Source of the DNA: Burkholderiales bacterium
Lineage (GTDB): Bacteria > Pseudomonadota > Gammaproteobacteria > Burkholderiales > SG8-41
Assembly: GCA_019751125.1 (NCBI GenBank)
Contig: JAIENU010000074.1
Span: forward strand, 74,464-116,721
Direction of reading: 5' to 3'
DNA: 42,258 bases
Shown here: piece after piece, positions 23,650 to 32,112 of the stretch
Numbering within the stretch: the stretch's first letter is position 1
Layout of the letters: each line of letters begins with the position of its first letter
The notes under the pieces: model-generated
What the model saw: the letters and a program-made list of their open reading frames with translations, nothing else
Databases searched by the model: none
What the model was told of the DNA's origin: nothing
Program-made: the position numbers and the translations under genes

Positions 23650-24276
23650 ATGAAGCTGTTTGGTTCACCGACTTCCCCGTACGTGCGCAAGGCGCGCGTG
23701 CTGATCCACGAAAAAAGCATGGCGGTCGAGTTTGTCATCGAAGATCCGTGGACCGATGACAGCCCGATCATCGCCAAGAATCCCCTGTCGAAAATCCCGG
23801 TGCTCGAGATCGGCGCCGACAGCTACATGTTTGAATCGCAGCTGGTGGTGCATTACCTCGACCACAGCGACGGCAAGTCGATGACCCCGCGCGACCCCGC
23901 AGGCTACTGGCAGTCGCAGTGGTGGCAGGCGCTCGGCAACGGCATCATCGATGCCGGCATCACCCGTGCCTTCGAGAACCGCCGTCCGGAAGAGAAGCAG
24001 ATGGCGGAAAAAAAGGAGCGCGAAGAAAAGCGCATCGACCGTGCGATCGACCTCGCGGAAAAGACCCTGAAGGAAGGCAACGAGTTCCTGCTCGGCAACC
24101 GTTTCGGCCTCGCCGACATCGTGATGGGCGTTGCCTTGCAATACACCGACTTCCGTTATCCGCATGACTGGCGCAGCCGCGCACCGAAGCTGGCGAAGTG
24201 GGCTGCCGGCGTGCATGCACGGCCGTCGTTCGAGGAGACGTTGCCGCCGGGGTTTGTGAAACCCGAAGGCGCCTGA
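23650..24276 (+). CDS. Glutathione S-transferase family protein
   Basis: Cytosolic GST, 208 residues. It begins MKLFGSPTSPYVRKARVLI, in which SPYVRK is the glutathione-binding corner of the YibF-like bacterial GSTs. SKIPVLE contains the cis-proline and FESQLVVHYLD follows. The C-terminal helical domain has a highly charged EKKEREEKRIDRAIDLAE helix and FLLGNRFGLADIVMGVAL. AGGAG lies 8 bases before the ATG. It stands alone between LysR and a bidirectional terminator. Substrate unknown. Confidence 0.9.
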   Translation: MKLFGSPTSPYVRKARVLIHEKSMAVEFVIEDPWTDDSPIIAKNPLSKIPVLEIGADSYMFESQLVVHYLDHSDGKSMTPRDPAGYWQSQWWQALGNGIIDAGITRAFENRRPEEKQMAEKKEREEKRIDRAIDLAEKTLKEGNEFLLGNRFGLADIVMGVALQYTDFRYPHDWRSRAPKLAKWAAGVHARPSFEETLPPGFVKPEGA

Positions 24277-24292
24277 TTCAGGCGGGCACCGT

Positions 24293-24321
24293 AAAAAAAG
24301 GGCGCTGCAGCGCCCTTTTTT
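24293..24321. terminator. Bidirectional Rho-independent terminator
   Basis: Palindrome GGGCGCTGCAGCGCCC with an A run before and a T run after it. It lies between the convergent GST and aldehyde dehydrogenase genes and can terminate both. Confidence 0.92.
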
Positions 24322-24338
24322 ACTGGAGTGGCCGGGGT

Positions 24339-25832
24339 TTAGCGCAACACGAAGGGGTTGGGCACTTCGGTGGCGGTGGAAATCCACACGCTCTTGGTCT
24401 GCAGGTATTCGTAAATCATGTCCTGGCCGCTTTCGCGGCCGATTCCCGAGCGCTTGTAGCCGCCGAAGGGCGACATGAAGGACACCGCGCGGTAGGTGTT
24501 GACCCAGACCGTGCCGGCCTGCAGTTTTTCACTCATCAGGAAGGCGCGGCGCATGTCCCGGGTCCACACCCCGGCGGCCAGCCCGTAGACCACGTCGTTG
24601 CCGATGGCAATCGCTTCTTCCTCATCCTCGAAGGGAATCACCGACAGCACCGGCCCGAAGACTTCCTCCTGCGCGATGCGCATGGCGTTGTTGACGCCGG
24701 TGAAGATGGTCGGTTCGACGAACCAGCCGCTGCCGCATTCGGGGCGTGTGGCCTTCGCACCGCCGAGCACGGCCTTTGCGCCTTCACCCTTGGCGATGTC
24801 GATGTAGTCGAGGATTTTTTTGAACTGCGGCGGATTGGTGACCGGGCCGACCTGCGTGGTCAGCTCCATCGGGTTGCCCATTTTCGCCGTCTTCGCCAGC
24901 GCCACCAGCTTGTCGACGAACTGGTCGTGGATCGAGCGTTGCACCAGCAGGCGCGAGCCGGCGATGCAGGTCTGGCCGGTGGCGGCGAAGATGCCGGAGA
25001 TCACGCCTTTCACCGCGTTGTCGATCTGCGCATCGTCAAACACGATGTTCGGCGACTTGCCGCCGAGTTCCATGCTGACGCGCTTGAGGTTTTTGGCCGC
25101 AGCTTCGTAGATGCGCTGGCCGGTGGCGTCCGAGCCGGTGAAGGCGACCTTGGCCACTTTCGGATGCTCGACCAGCGGCGTGCCGGCTTCTGCGCCGAAG
25201 CCGGTGACCACGTTGACCACGCCGGGCGGGAAACCTGCAGCTTCGATCAGCTTCATGAATTCCAGCGCCGAGGCCGAGGTGTATTCCGATGGCTTGACCA
25301 CCACGGTGTTGCCGGCGGCGAGTGCCGGCGCCAGTTTCCACGCCAGCAGCAACAGCGGTGAATTCCAGGGAATGATCATCGCCACCACGCCTATGGGCTC
25401 GTAGCGCGTGTAGTTGAAGGTATCCGGCTTGTCGATCGGAATCACCGAACCTTCGATCTTGTCCGCCAGCCCGCCGAAGTAGTAGTACCACTGCGCCATG
25501 TACGCGGTCTGCGCGCTCATCTCGGCGTAGAGCTTGCCGTTGTCGCGCACTTCGGTTTCTGCGAGCGATTTCGAGTGCTCGGTAATCAGGTCACCGAGCT
25601 TGCGCAGCAGCGCGCCGCGTTTGGTGGCGTTGCACTTCGGCCATTCGCCGCTGGTCAGTGCCTGGTGCGCGGCCTCGACGGCACGATCCACATCGGCCTT
25701 GCCTGCGCGCGGAATCAGTGCCCAGGGCTGGGCGGTGTACGGGTTGTCGCTGGGGAAGGTTTCACCCGAGTCGGCTTCGACCCATTGGCCGCCGATGAAC
25801 ATGCGGTAGGGCTGGAGGGCGGTTTTACTCAT
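24339..25832 (-). CDS. NAD(P)-dependent aldehyde dehydrogenase
   Basis: Class I/II-type ALDH, 497 residues; oxidises an aldehyde to the acid. The motifs PWNSPLLLLAWKLAPALAAGN, FTGSDATG (cofactor), MELGGKSPNIVF (general-base Glu), GQTCIAGSR (catalytic Cys) and EEVFGPVLSV are intact. It is the last gene of a minus-strand unit, 29 bases after the decarboxylase beta subunit; a copy of the dispersed AT-rich hairpin lies in that gap. The order esterase, 2-oxoacid decarboxylase, ALDH suggests that it oxidises the aldehyde released by the decarboxylase. A terminator follows. Confidence 0.94.
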   Translation of the reverse strand: MSKTALQPYRMFIGGQWVEADSGETFPSDNPYTAQPWALIPRAGKADVDRAVEAAHQALTSGEWPKCNATKRGALLRKLGDLITEHSKSLAETEVRDNGKLYAEMSAQTAYMAQWYYYFGGLADKIEGSVIPIDKPDTFNYTRYEPIGVVAMIIPWNSPLLLLAWKLAPALAAGNTVVVKPSEYTSASALEFMKLIEAAGFPPGVVNVVTGFGAEAGTPLVEHPKVAKVAFTGSDATGQRIYEAAAKNLKRVSMELGGKSPNIVFDDAQIDNAVKGVISGIFAATGQTCIAGSRLLVQRSIHDQFVDKLVALAKTAKMGNPMELTTQVGPVTNPPQFKKILDYIDIAKGEGAKAVLGGAKATRPECGSGWFVEPTIFTGVNNAMRIAQEEVFGPVLSVIPFEDEEEAIAIGNDVVYGLAAGVWTRDMRRAFLMSEKLQAGTVWVNTYRAVSFMSPFGGYKRSGIGRESGQDMIYEYLQTKSVWISTATEVPNPFVLR

Positions 25833-25837
25833 GGTGG

Positions 25838-25869
25838 GTCATAAGCCATTGTTTTTATTGACTATTTTA
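25838..25869 (-). repeat. Dispersed AAACAATGRCTTAT element, copy D (hairpin at stop codon)
   Basis: On the minus strand it starts at the TAG stop of the decarboxylase beta gene. The arms GTCAATAA and TTATGAC pair, with one bulged A, around the conserved 10-base loop AAACAATGGC. Same architecture as copy E with different stem bases. Confidence 0.75.
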
Positions 25870-26461
25870 TTGCGTCCGCACCCAGCAGCGCAGAGCGGAA
25901 GCGATGCTTGATTGCAGTGCCGTCACGCAGCGGCAGGCGCATCGGTGCGGGTGTGGCGGCGACCTTGATGTCGGCGAATACCGGGCCGGCTTTTTTCTGC
26001 CAGGCCGGCAGCCACGCTTGCACGGCGGGCATGGTGCTGATCGTTGTCGCGGATTTGAAGCCCGCGGCTTTGGCAATGCCGGCGAGATCAACACCACGCG
26101 CGGTGTGCGCGCGCTGCATGCCGGTTTCGCCGTAATGGCCGTTGTCGATCACGGCAATCGCCAGATTTTTCGGCGCCTCGCAGGCCACGGTGGCGAGTGA
26201 ACCGATGCCCATCAGCATCTCGCCGTCGCCGGTGATCACCAGCACGCGGCGCTTGGGTTGCGCGAGTGCGAGACCAAGCCCGGCCATCACCGCGCCGCCC
26301 ATCGCGCCCCACAGATAGAAATTGAGGTCGTGGTCGCCGGCGGCATAAGTGTCGTAGGTCGGTGAACCGAGGCCGGTGACCACCAGCGCATCGCCGCGAT
26401 CGGCGAGCAGTGCCGCCACAACCTTGCGGCGGTCGAGTCCTGCGGGTTTTTTGGCAGCCAT
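25862..26461 (-). CDS. ThDP-dependent decarboxylase, beta (ComE-like) subunit
   Basis: C-terminal ThDP-binding half of a split 2-oxoacid decarboxylase, 199 residues. The ThDP/Mg2+ motif runs from GDGEMLMGIGSLATV to DNGHYGET, with the expected spacing. FYLWGAMGGAVMAGLGLALA is the usual preceding block. It resembles sulfopyruvate decarboxylase ComE and the phosphonopyruvate decarboxylase C-terminal half. The start MAAKKPAG at 26461 is 2 bases after the alpha-subunit stop; the frame is open further upstream but overlaps that gene. The last codons merge into copy D of the dispersed element. The product aldehyde would go to the ALDH encoded next. Confidence 0.9.
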   Translation of the reverse strand: MAAKKPAGLDRRKVVAALLADRGDALVVTGLGSPTYDTYAAGDHDLNFYLWGAMGGAVMAGLGLALAQPKRRVLVITGDGEMLMGIGSLATVACEAPKNLAIAVIDNGHYGETGMQRAHTARGVDLAGIAKAAGFKSATTISTMPAVQAWLPAWQKKAGPVFADIKVAATPAPMRLPLRDGTAIKHRFRSALLGADAIK

Positions 26462-26463
26462 GA

Positions 26464-27000
26464 TTACTTGTTCCAATTCTTGAAGCCGATGACGCGCTGC
26501 TGGATCAGCATCGCGACCGGGCGCTGGGTGTTGAAGGCGAGGGCGGTGCAGGCATGGATGGTTTCGCGGATGTCCTCGGCACGTTCCACCGAATGCACGA
26601 TGACGCCGGCATTTTCCAGCGCCGCGGCGGTGCTGCCGCCCATCGGCACCTGCCAGGGGTTGAATTCGCCCCAGACGCCGCGCATGGTCACGATCATCAG
26701 CAGCGGCAGCCGGCATTCCTCGATCATCGACAGCATGTTGATGCAGTTGCCGACACCGCTGGACTGCATCAGCAGCACGCCCTTGGCGCCGCCCATCCAG
26801 GCGCCGGCGAGCATCGCCACGCCTTCTTCTTCGGTGGTGAGCGACACCGCGCGCATGGCCTTGTCGGCGTGGCAGCGGTTGATCAGCTTGGCGTGGCCGG
26901 CGTCCGGCACATAGGCCACCTGGGTGATGCCGGCCTGTTTGAGTACTTCGTAGATTTCATCCGGCCATACCGTGGCACTGGTTTGCTGGTCTGTAGTCAT
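26464..27000 (-). CDS. ThDP-dependent decarboxylase, alpha (ComD-like) subunit
   Basis: N-terminal PYR-domain half of a split 2-oxoacid decarboxylase, 178 residues. The cofactor-activating Glu is visible in LTTEEEGVAMLAGAWMGG; YVPDAGHAKLINRC and LLMQSSGVGNCINML are typical of the sulfopyruvate/phosphonopyruvate decarboxylase group. It is followed at 2 bases by the beta subunit, so the two make one enzyme. The upstream lipoprotein esterase ends 11 bases before its start. Sulfopyruvate, phosphonopyruvate or another 2-oxo acid may be the substrate; no sulfonate- or phosphonate-specific gene is next to it to decide. Confidence 0.9.
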   Translation of the reverse strand: MTTDQQTSATVWPDEIYEVLKQAGITQVAYVPDAGHAKLINRCHADKAMRAVSLTTEEEGVAMLAGAWMGGAKGVLLMQSSGVGNCINMLSMIEECRLPLLMIVTMRGVWGEFNPWQVPMGGSTAAALENAGVIVHSVERAEDIRETIHACTALAFNTQRPVAMLIQQRVIGFKNWNK

Positions 27001-27011
27001 GGATTTTTTGT

Positions 27012-28121
27012 TCAGCGAATGTTCTTGTTGAGCCAGCCGGCGATCATTGCCGCGATGTCGAGGCTGTTTTTCTCGATCATGACCATATGGCCGTTGCCCT
27101 TGATGCCGACGTCTTCGAGCCTGACGTAATCGGCTTTGACGCCGGCCTGGCGCAGGTATTTGGCCGTGCAGTGGTCATAGACGGCGTGATATGAGGCTTC
27201 GGCGGCGAACACCAGCACCGGCAGATTTTCAAGATTGATCAGCTTGCGTGCGGGCTCGGCCTGCAGCATACATTTCACCAGATTGGGGCCGTCAGCTGCC
27301 GCTTCCTCGACCCTGCTGATCTGGGCGGGATCGCTGACCGCCGGTGAGTACGTCATCGGTGTTTCGGTGACGCCCCAGCTGCGTGCGGCCGCACTGCCGA
27401 AGACCGCCTCGCGGAAGGGCGGGCCCGAAGGCTCGGCGGCGATGATGCCCTTGACCAGCTTCGGCCTTGCGTCGGCGATGACCCAGCCAAAGGGGCCGGA
27501 CTGCGAATGGGTGAGGATGATTGCAGGGCCGATCTTGTCGAGCAGGGCCGCACCGGCGTCGCGCATCAGCTGCTCGCTGACGCTGTTGGGCCGCAGCAGT
27601 TGCACCTGTGAGGCGTAGAACTGGTCAAACACCGGATTGCCACGCAGGCCGACATCCGGGCCCTCACCCGGGAACTGGGTATGCAGCGCGGCCTGCGGCC
27701 ACAGCTTGAAGCGGGCGGTGGCCGTAAAGCGCTGTTCGAGGATGTTGGCGGTGAAGCGATTCAGCTGGCCGACATTGCCGGCATCGGCGGAGCGGCCGCG
27801 CGCGGGCTGGTCCACCACGTATACGGCATAACCCTGTTCCACAAAATAATCGGCCCAGCCCTTGCGCCCATCCGGCGTGCCGGTGAAATTGGTGCCGGTC
27901 TGCGCGGCGCCGTGAATCATCACGATGGGGTAGGGTTTGGTGACGTTGGCCGGGATGCGGTACTCGACGTACATCTGTCCGGCCATCAGCTGGCCTTCCT
28001 TGACGTCGATGTAACGTCCACCCACAAACAGATAACCCTGCTTGACCGCGGGCGGCGTTGCGGCGCAGCCGGCGAGTGTTGCGGCAAACAGGATGCCAAG
28101 GGCGATGCGGCGTGTCAGCAT
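27012..28121 (-). CDS. Alpha/beta-hydrolase lipoprotein (esterase-like)
   Basis: Predicted lipoprotein hydrolase, 369 residues. The N-terminus MLTRRIALGILFAATLAGC has a lipobox with Cys19, so it should be anchored on the periplasmic side of the membrane. The hydrolase fold shows MIHGAAQTGTNF (oxyanion region) and LTHSQSGPFG, where Ser208 is the nucleophile in the GxSxG-like elbow (HSQSG). A late His in GNGHMVMIE completes the triad. It is the first gene of a unit with the split decarboxylase and ALDH, suggesting it releases a 2-oxo or hydroxy acid from an ester outside the cytoplasm. The substrate is unknown. Confidence 0.88.
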   Translation of the reverse strand: MLTRRIALGILFAATLAGCAATPPAVKQGYLFVGGRYIDVKEGQLMAGQMYVEYRIPANVTKPYPIVMIHGAAQTGTNFTGTPDGRKGWADYFVEQGYAVYVVDQPARGRSADAGNVGQLNRFTANILEQRFTATARFKLWPQAALHTQFPGEGPDVGLRGNPVFDQFYASQVQLLRPNSVSEQLMRDAGAALLDKIGPAIILTHSQSGPFGWVIADARPKLVKGIIAAEPSGPPFREAVFGSAAARSWGVTETPMTYSPAVSDPAQISRVEEAAADGPNLVKCMLQAEPARKLINLENLPVLVFAAEASYHAVYDHCTAKYLRQAGVKADYVRLEDVGIKGNGHMVMIEKNSLDIAAMIAGWLNKNIR

Positions 28122-28200
28122 GATTGTTCTCCTCCCGGACAGATCGTTCTGCGGGCATTTTAAGCCATCGTTGACGGCGGAATGCCAGGGAGGCGCGGTT

Positions 28201-28206
28201 TATAAT
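28201..28206 (+). promoter_or_regulatory. Candidate -10 box for the acyl-CoA dehydrogenase gene
   Basis: A perfect TATAAT lies 36 bases before ATG 28242 in the divergent spacer. A TTGACG at 28171 is 24 bases away, too far for a standard -35, so only the -10 is proposed. Confidence 0.4.
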
Positions 28207-28241
28207 CGTTGCCCTGACACGAATTCCACAAAGCGAATCCC

Positions 28242-29408
28242 ATGCTGTCCATTCCACAAGCCTCCGACCATGACGACCTGCGCGACGGCGTGCGCGCGGT
28301 GTGCAACCAGTTCGACAGCGCCTATTGGCAGCAGGTCGATGATGTGCGCGGCTACCCCGAGGCCTTCGTCAATGCATTGACGGAAGCCGGCTGGCTTTCG
28401 GCGCTGATTCCCGAGGAATTCGGCGGCTCTGGCCTGACGCTGACCGAAGCCTCGATCATCATGGAAGAGATCAACCGCAGCGGCGGCAATTCCGGCGCCT
28501 GCCACGGCCAGATGTACAACATGGGCACGCTGCTGCGCCACGGTTCACCCGAGCAGAAGAAAAAGTACCTGCCGAAAATCGCCACGGGTGAACTGCGTTT
28601 GCAGTCGATGGGTGTCACCGAACCCACTGCCGGCACCGACACCACCAAGATCAAGACCGTTGCCGTCAAAAAAGGCGACAAATACGTCGTCAACGGCCAG
28701 AAGGTGTGGATCTCGCGCATCCAGCACTCGGAGCTGATGATCCTGCTCGCGCGTACCACGCCGCTGGACCAGGTCAAGAAAAAATCCGAAGGCATGTCGA
28801 TTTTCATCGTCGACCTGCGCGAGGCCATCGGCAAGGGCCTGGAAGTGAAGCCGATCCGCAACATGGTCAATCACGAGACCAACCAGCTGTTCATCGACAA
28901 CCTCGAAATTCCCGCCGAGAACCTGATCGGCGAGGAGGGCCGGGGATTCAAATACATCCTCGATGGCCTCAACGCCGAACGCATCCTGATCGCCGCCGAA
29001 TGTATCGGCGATGGCTACTGGTTCATCGACCGCGCGAGCAAGTATGCAAAAGAGCGCGTCGTCTTCGACCGCCCCATCGGCCAGAACCAGGGCGTGCAGT
29101 TCCCCATCGCGAAGGCCTACGTCAACATCGAAGCCGCCAACCTGATGCGCTACAAGGCCGCCGCGCTGTTCGACGCCAAACAGCCCTGCGGAGCGGAAGC
29201 CAACATGGCCAAGCTGCTCGCCGCGGATGCGTCATGGGAAGCCGCCAACGCCTGCCTGCAGACCCACGGCGGTTTCGGCTTCGCCGCGGAATACGACGTT
29301 GAGCGCAAGTTTCGCGAAACGCGCCTTTACCAGGTGGCCCCGATCTCGACCAACCTGATCCTGTCGTTTGTCGGGGAGCATATTCTCGGCATGCCGCGGT
29401 CGTTTTAA
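28242..29408 (+). CDS. Acyl-CoA dehydrogenase
   Basis: FAD-dependent acyl-CoA dehydrogenase, 388 residues. The motifs ALIPEEFGGSGL, MGVTEPTAGTDTTKIKT (FAD/acyl binding), VNGQKVWIS, and LQTHGGFGFAAEYDVERKFRETRL are canonical. The Glu in YDVERKFRE is the usual catalytic base, unlike the two adjacent family members at 14493 and 15774. It is divergent from the esterase operon and is the last gene before the defence island. Its stop codon abuts copy G of the dispersed AT-rich element. Acyl substrate unknown. Confidence 0.94.
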   Translation: MLSIPQASDHDDLRDGVRAVCNQFDSAYWQQVDDVRGYPEAFVNALTEAGWLSALIPEEFGGSGLTLTEASIIMEEINRSGGNSGACHGQMYNMGTLLRHGSPEQKKKYLPKIATGELRLQSMGVTEPTAGTDTTKIKTVAVKKGDKYVVNGQKVWISRIQHSELMILLARTTPLDQVKKKSEGMSIFIVDLREAIGKGLEVKPIRNMVNHETNQLFIDNLEIPAENLIGEEGRGFKYILDGLNAERILIAAECIGDGYWFIDRASKYAKERVVFDRPIGQNQGVQFPIAKAYVNIEAANLMRYKAAALFDAKQPCGAEANMAKLLAADASWEAANACLQTHGGFGFAAEYDVERKFRETRLYQVAPISTNLILSFVGEHILGMPRSF

Positions 29409-29415
29409 ATAACCA

Positions 29416-29433
29416 AATAAAAACAAATACTTA
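29416..29433 (+). repeat. Left 18-bp direct repeat of the RM operon (element copy G)
   Basis: AATAAAAACAAATACTTA, identical to 36207-36224. This variant (CAAATACTTA in place of CAATGRCTTA) occurs in the window only at these two places, one on each side of the restriction-modification operon. Confidence 0.75.
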
Positions 29434-29534
29434 TAAGTTATTCCCAGAGTGGGTGCTTAGCCTCATCAGATAAAGAGGCAGGCGCACGCTTAGGGCAAGG
29501 CAGAGGGTTACTGCAGTTACGCGCAGGGCGGGAG

Positions 29535-29562
29535 TGACGTCCCCACGGGGATTCGAACCCCG
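29535..29562 (-). pseudogene. tRNA-Glu 3'-end fragment (T arm, acceptor strand, degenerate CCA)
   Basis: On the minus strand a perfect T arm (CGGGG, TTCGAAT, CCCCG) is followed by TGGGGAC, discriminator G and TCA. This matches the 3' end of bacterial tRNA-Glu, which ends GGGGACGCCA, apart from one base in CCA. The anticodon and D arms and the 5' strand GTCCCC are not found upstream, so it is not a functional tRNA. Such displaced tRNA 3' ends are typical att-site remnants of integrating elements; the island would extend to the right of it. Confidence 0.65.
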
Positions 29563-29760
29563 GCAACGGCGGCATGAAGCATGAGCTCGTTAATTTACGA
29601 TAAGCCCCAAACGTAAAATAACGACGCCGCTTATTTTAAGTTCACGAGCAAACCCGGATGCCGCATCGTGGAAGCCACTGATTTGCAAGGCATTCTGGCG
29701 AGTGCGGCTACAATCACTGCATCCCTCATTGAACCGGGCGCTCAGCCTTAGCCGCCGTTT

Positions 29761-32112
29761 ATGAACAGCGACGACAAGAAGAAGCTCAGCGAAAGCGACA
29801 TCTGCGATCTGTTCATCACCCCGGCGATCAAAAACGCCGGGTGGGACCCGATCAGGCAGATACGCCGCGAAGTCACGCTTACGCCCGGTCCGGTGGTGGT
29901 GCGCGGCAACCTGTCCTCGCGCAACAAGAAGAAAAAGAAGTTTGCCGACTACGTGCTGTCCTGGGAGCCGGGCGTACCCGTGGCTGTGGTCGAGGCCAAG
30001 GACAACAACCACCGTGTCAGTCATGGCATGCAGCAGGCGCTGGGTTACGCCGAAATTCTGGAAGTGCCGAGCGCTTTCAGCTCCAACGGTGATGCCTTTG
30101 CGGCGCATAACAAGGTATCGCCGCCCGGTGAAGACATCGAAATCAGGTTTTCCCTCGAAGCGTTCCCTGCGCCTGCCGAATTGTGGAAACGCTACAAACA
30201 GTATCGCGGCATCGAGGACAAGGCTGAGGCCGAGGCATTGGTTGTCCAGCCCTACCACGACGATCTCTCTGGCAAGGAACCGCGTTACTACCAGGTCGAG
30301 GCCATCAACCGTACGGTGGAGGCGGTCGCCAGTGGCAGGCGGCGTGTGCTGCTGGTCATGGCCACCGGCACCGGCAAGACCTACACCACTTTCCAGATCA
30401 TCTGGCGGTTGTGGAAGGCAAGGGTGGTCAAGCGCGTGCTGTTTCTAGCCGACCGCAACATTCTGGTCGATCAGACGCTGGTCAATGATTTCAAGCCCTT
30501 CGGCTCGGTGATGACCAAGATCAAGAACCGGAAAATTGATCCGTCCTACGAAATCCATCTCGGCTTGTATCAGGCCATTACCGGCACCACCGAGGAAGAC
30601 AAGATTTTCAAGTCGGTATCGCGCGACTTTTTCGACATGATCGTCATCGACGAATGTCATCGCGGCAGCGCCGCCGATGACTCGGCCTGGCGCGAGATTC
30701 TCGATTACTTTTCCGGTGCGGTGCAGGTGGGCCTGACCGCCACCCCCAAGGAAACCAAGTACGTTTCCAGTAGCACCTACTTCGGCGAGCCGGTATACAC
30801 CTATAGCCTCAAGCGTGGCATTGAAGACGGCTTTCTTGCGCCTTACAAGGTGGTTCGCATCGATATCGACAAGGATGTCGACGGCTGGACGCCACCCGCC
30901 GGCATGAAAGACGACCTCGGGCAGGAAATCGAGCAGCGCCAATACAACCAGAAAGACATGGACCGCATTCTGGTTCTGAATCAGCGTACCAAGCTGGTGG
31001 CCGGACGTGTCATGCAATACCTGCGCGCCACCGACCCGATGTCGAAAACCATCATCTTCTGCGAAGACATTGACCACGCCGAGCGCATGCGTGTGGCGAT
31101 TGTCAACGCGGCGGGCCAACTCGCCCTCGACAATCCGAAATACGTCATGCGTATCACCGGCGACAGCGCCGAGGGCAAAAACGAGTTGGACAATTTCATT
31201 GATCCGGAAGCCCCTTTTCCGGTGATTGCCACCACCTCGGAGCTGCTGACTACTGGTGTCGATGCCAAGACCTGCAAGCTGATCGTGCTCGACAAGACCA
31301 TAACCTCAATGACGGTGTTCAAGCAGATCATCGGGCGGGGCACACGGATTGATGAAGACAACAACAAGTGGTTCTTCACGATCATGGATTTCAAGAGAGC
31401 CACCACGCTGTTCCGCGATCCGGAGTTCGACGGCGAACCGGCGGTGATCTATGAGCCTGAAGGCGATGACGATCCGGTCCCGCCCGATCCGCCGGAAGGG
31501 GGAGACGAGCCGCCGGGAGAAGTTGATCTGCCCGGCAGCTACAAGGTGCGGGTCAGCGGTGTGCCGGCGCGGATCATTTCGGAGCGTATTGAATACATCG
31601 GCCCCGATGGCCAGTTGATCACTGAGTCCTATAAGGATTTCAGCCGCAAGCAGATTCGCGCTGAATTTGCATCGCTCGATGATTTTCTGTCGCGTTGGAA
31701 CAGTGCCAAAAAGAAGCAGGCGCTGATCGACGAACTGGAGGAGCACGGCATCGTGCTTGAAAACCTCGCGGCTGACGTGGGCCGCGACTACGGCGATTTC
31801 GACCTGATCTGCCACATCGTCTGGGATCAGCCGCCATTGACCCGGAAGGAGCGGGCCAACAAGGTCAAGAAGCGCAACTACTTCACCAAATACGGCGACA
31901 AGGCGCGGGCGGTTTTATCGGCTTTGCTTGAAAAGTATGCCGATGAAGGGATTGCCAGTCTGGAAAGCGCCAAGGTGCTGCGCCTCGATCCCTTCGCGGC
32001 GATGGGCACGCCCGTGGAAATTATCAACAACATCTTCGGCGGCAAGGAAAAATTTGACCGCGCCATCGAGGAACTTGAACAAGAGCTGTACAAGGAAGAA
32101 AAATCGGCATGA
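29761..32112 (+). CDS. hsdR: Type I restriction enzyme R subunit (HsdR, EcoEI-like)
   Basis: ATP-dependent translocase and nuclease subunit, 783 residues, the length of the EcoEI R branch (shorter than EcoR124I). The N-terminal nuclease domain has FADYVLSWEP and AVVEAKDNN, giving the Asp and Glu-x-Lys of a PD-(D/E)xK site near residues 63-80. The SF2 motor follows: Walker A MATGTGKT near residue 201, DECH in VIDECHRGS near 297, LTATPK, and GRGTRI near 525. The C-terminal part matches the EcoEI R C-terminal domain. The stop overlaps the hsdM start (ATGA). No good Shine-Dalgarno is seen before ATG 29761. Confidence 0.95.
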   Translation: MNSDDKKKLSESDICDLFITPAIKNAGWDPIRQIRREVTLTPGPVVVRGNLSSRNKKKKKFADYVLSWEPGVPVAVVEAKDNNHRVSHGMQQALGYAEILEVPSAFSSNGDAFAAHNKVSPPGEDIEIRFSLEAFPAPAELWKRYKQYRGIEDKAEAEALVVQPYHDDLSGKEPRYYQVEAINRTVEAVASGRRRVLLVMATGTGKTYTTFQIIWRLWKARVVKRVLFLADRNILVDQTLVNDFKPFGSVMTKIKNRKIDPSYEIHLGLYQAITGTTEEDKIFKSVSRDFFDMIVIDECHRGSAADDSAWREILDYFSGAVQVGLTATPKETKYVSSSTYFGEPVYTYSLKRGIEDGFLAPYKVVRIDIDKDVDGWTPPAGMKDDLGQEIEQRQYNQKDMDRILVLNQRTKLVAGRVMQYLRATDPMSKTIIFCEDIDHAERMRVAIVNAAGQLALDNPKYVMRITGDSAEGKNELDNFIDPEAPFPVIATTSELLTTGVDAKTCKLIVLDKTITSMTVFKQIIGRGTRIDEDNNKWFFTIMDFKRATTLFRDPEFDGEPAVIYEPEGDDDPVPPDPPEGGDEPPGEVDLPGSYKVRVSGVPARIISERIEYIGPDGQLITESYKDFSRKQIRAEFASLDDFLSRWNSAKKKQALIDELEEHGIVLENLAADVGRDYGDFDLICHIVWDQPPLTRKERANKVKKRNYFTKYGDKARAVLSALLEKYADEGIASLESAKVLRLDPFAAMGTPVEIINNIFGGKEKFDRAIEELEQELYKEEKSA

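Larger units (their letters stand above)
29409..29760. other. Non-coding left junction of the defence island
   Basis: A 352-base gap. It holds element copy G with a near-palindrome AATACTTATAAGTTATT, a small hairpin (GCCTC and GAGGC, 29460-29479), the tRNA-Glu 3' remnant at 29535-29562, and then the untranslated leader of hsdR. I see no integrase, no complete tRNA and no convincing ORF. The sigma-70 promoter of hsdR is not clear; TACAAT at 29709 is the best -10. Confidence 0.6.

Noticed and set aside
29535..29640. A complete tRNA or a permuted tmRNA gene
   Set aside because: Only the T arm and acceptor 3' strand are found. No anticodon arm, D arm, 5' acceptor strand, CCA or tag sequence could be fitted, so I call it a remnant.
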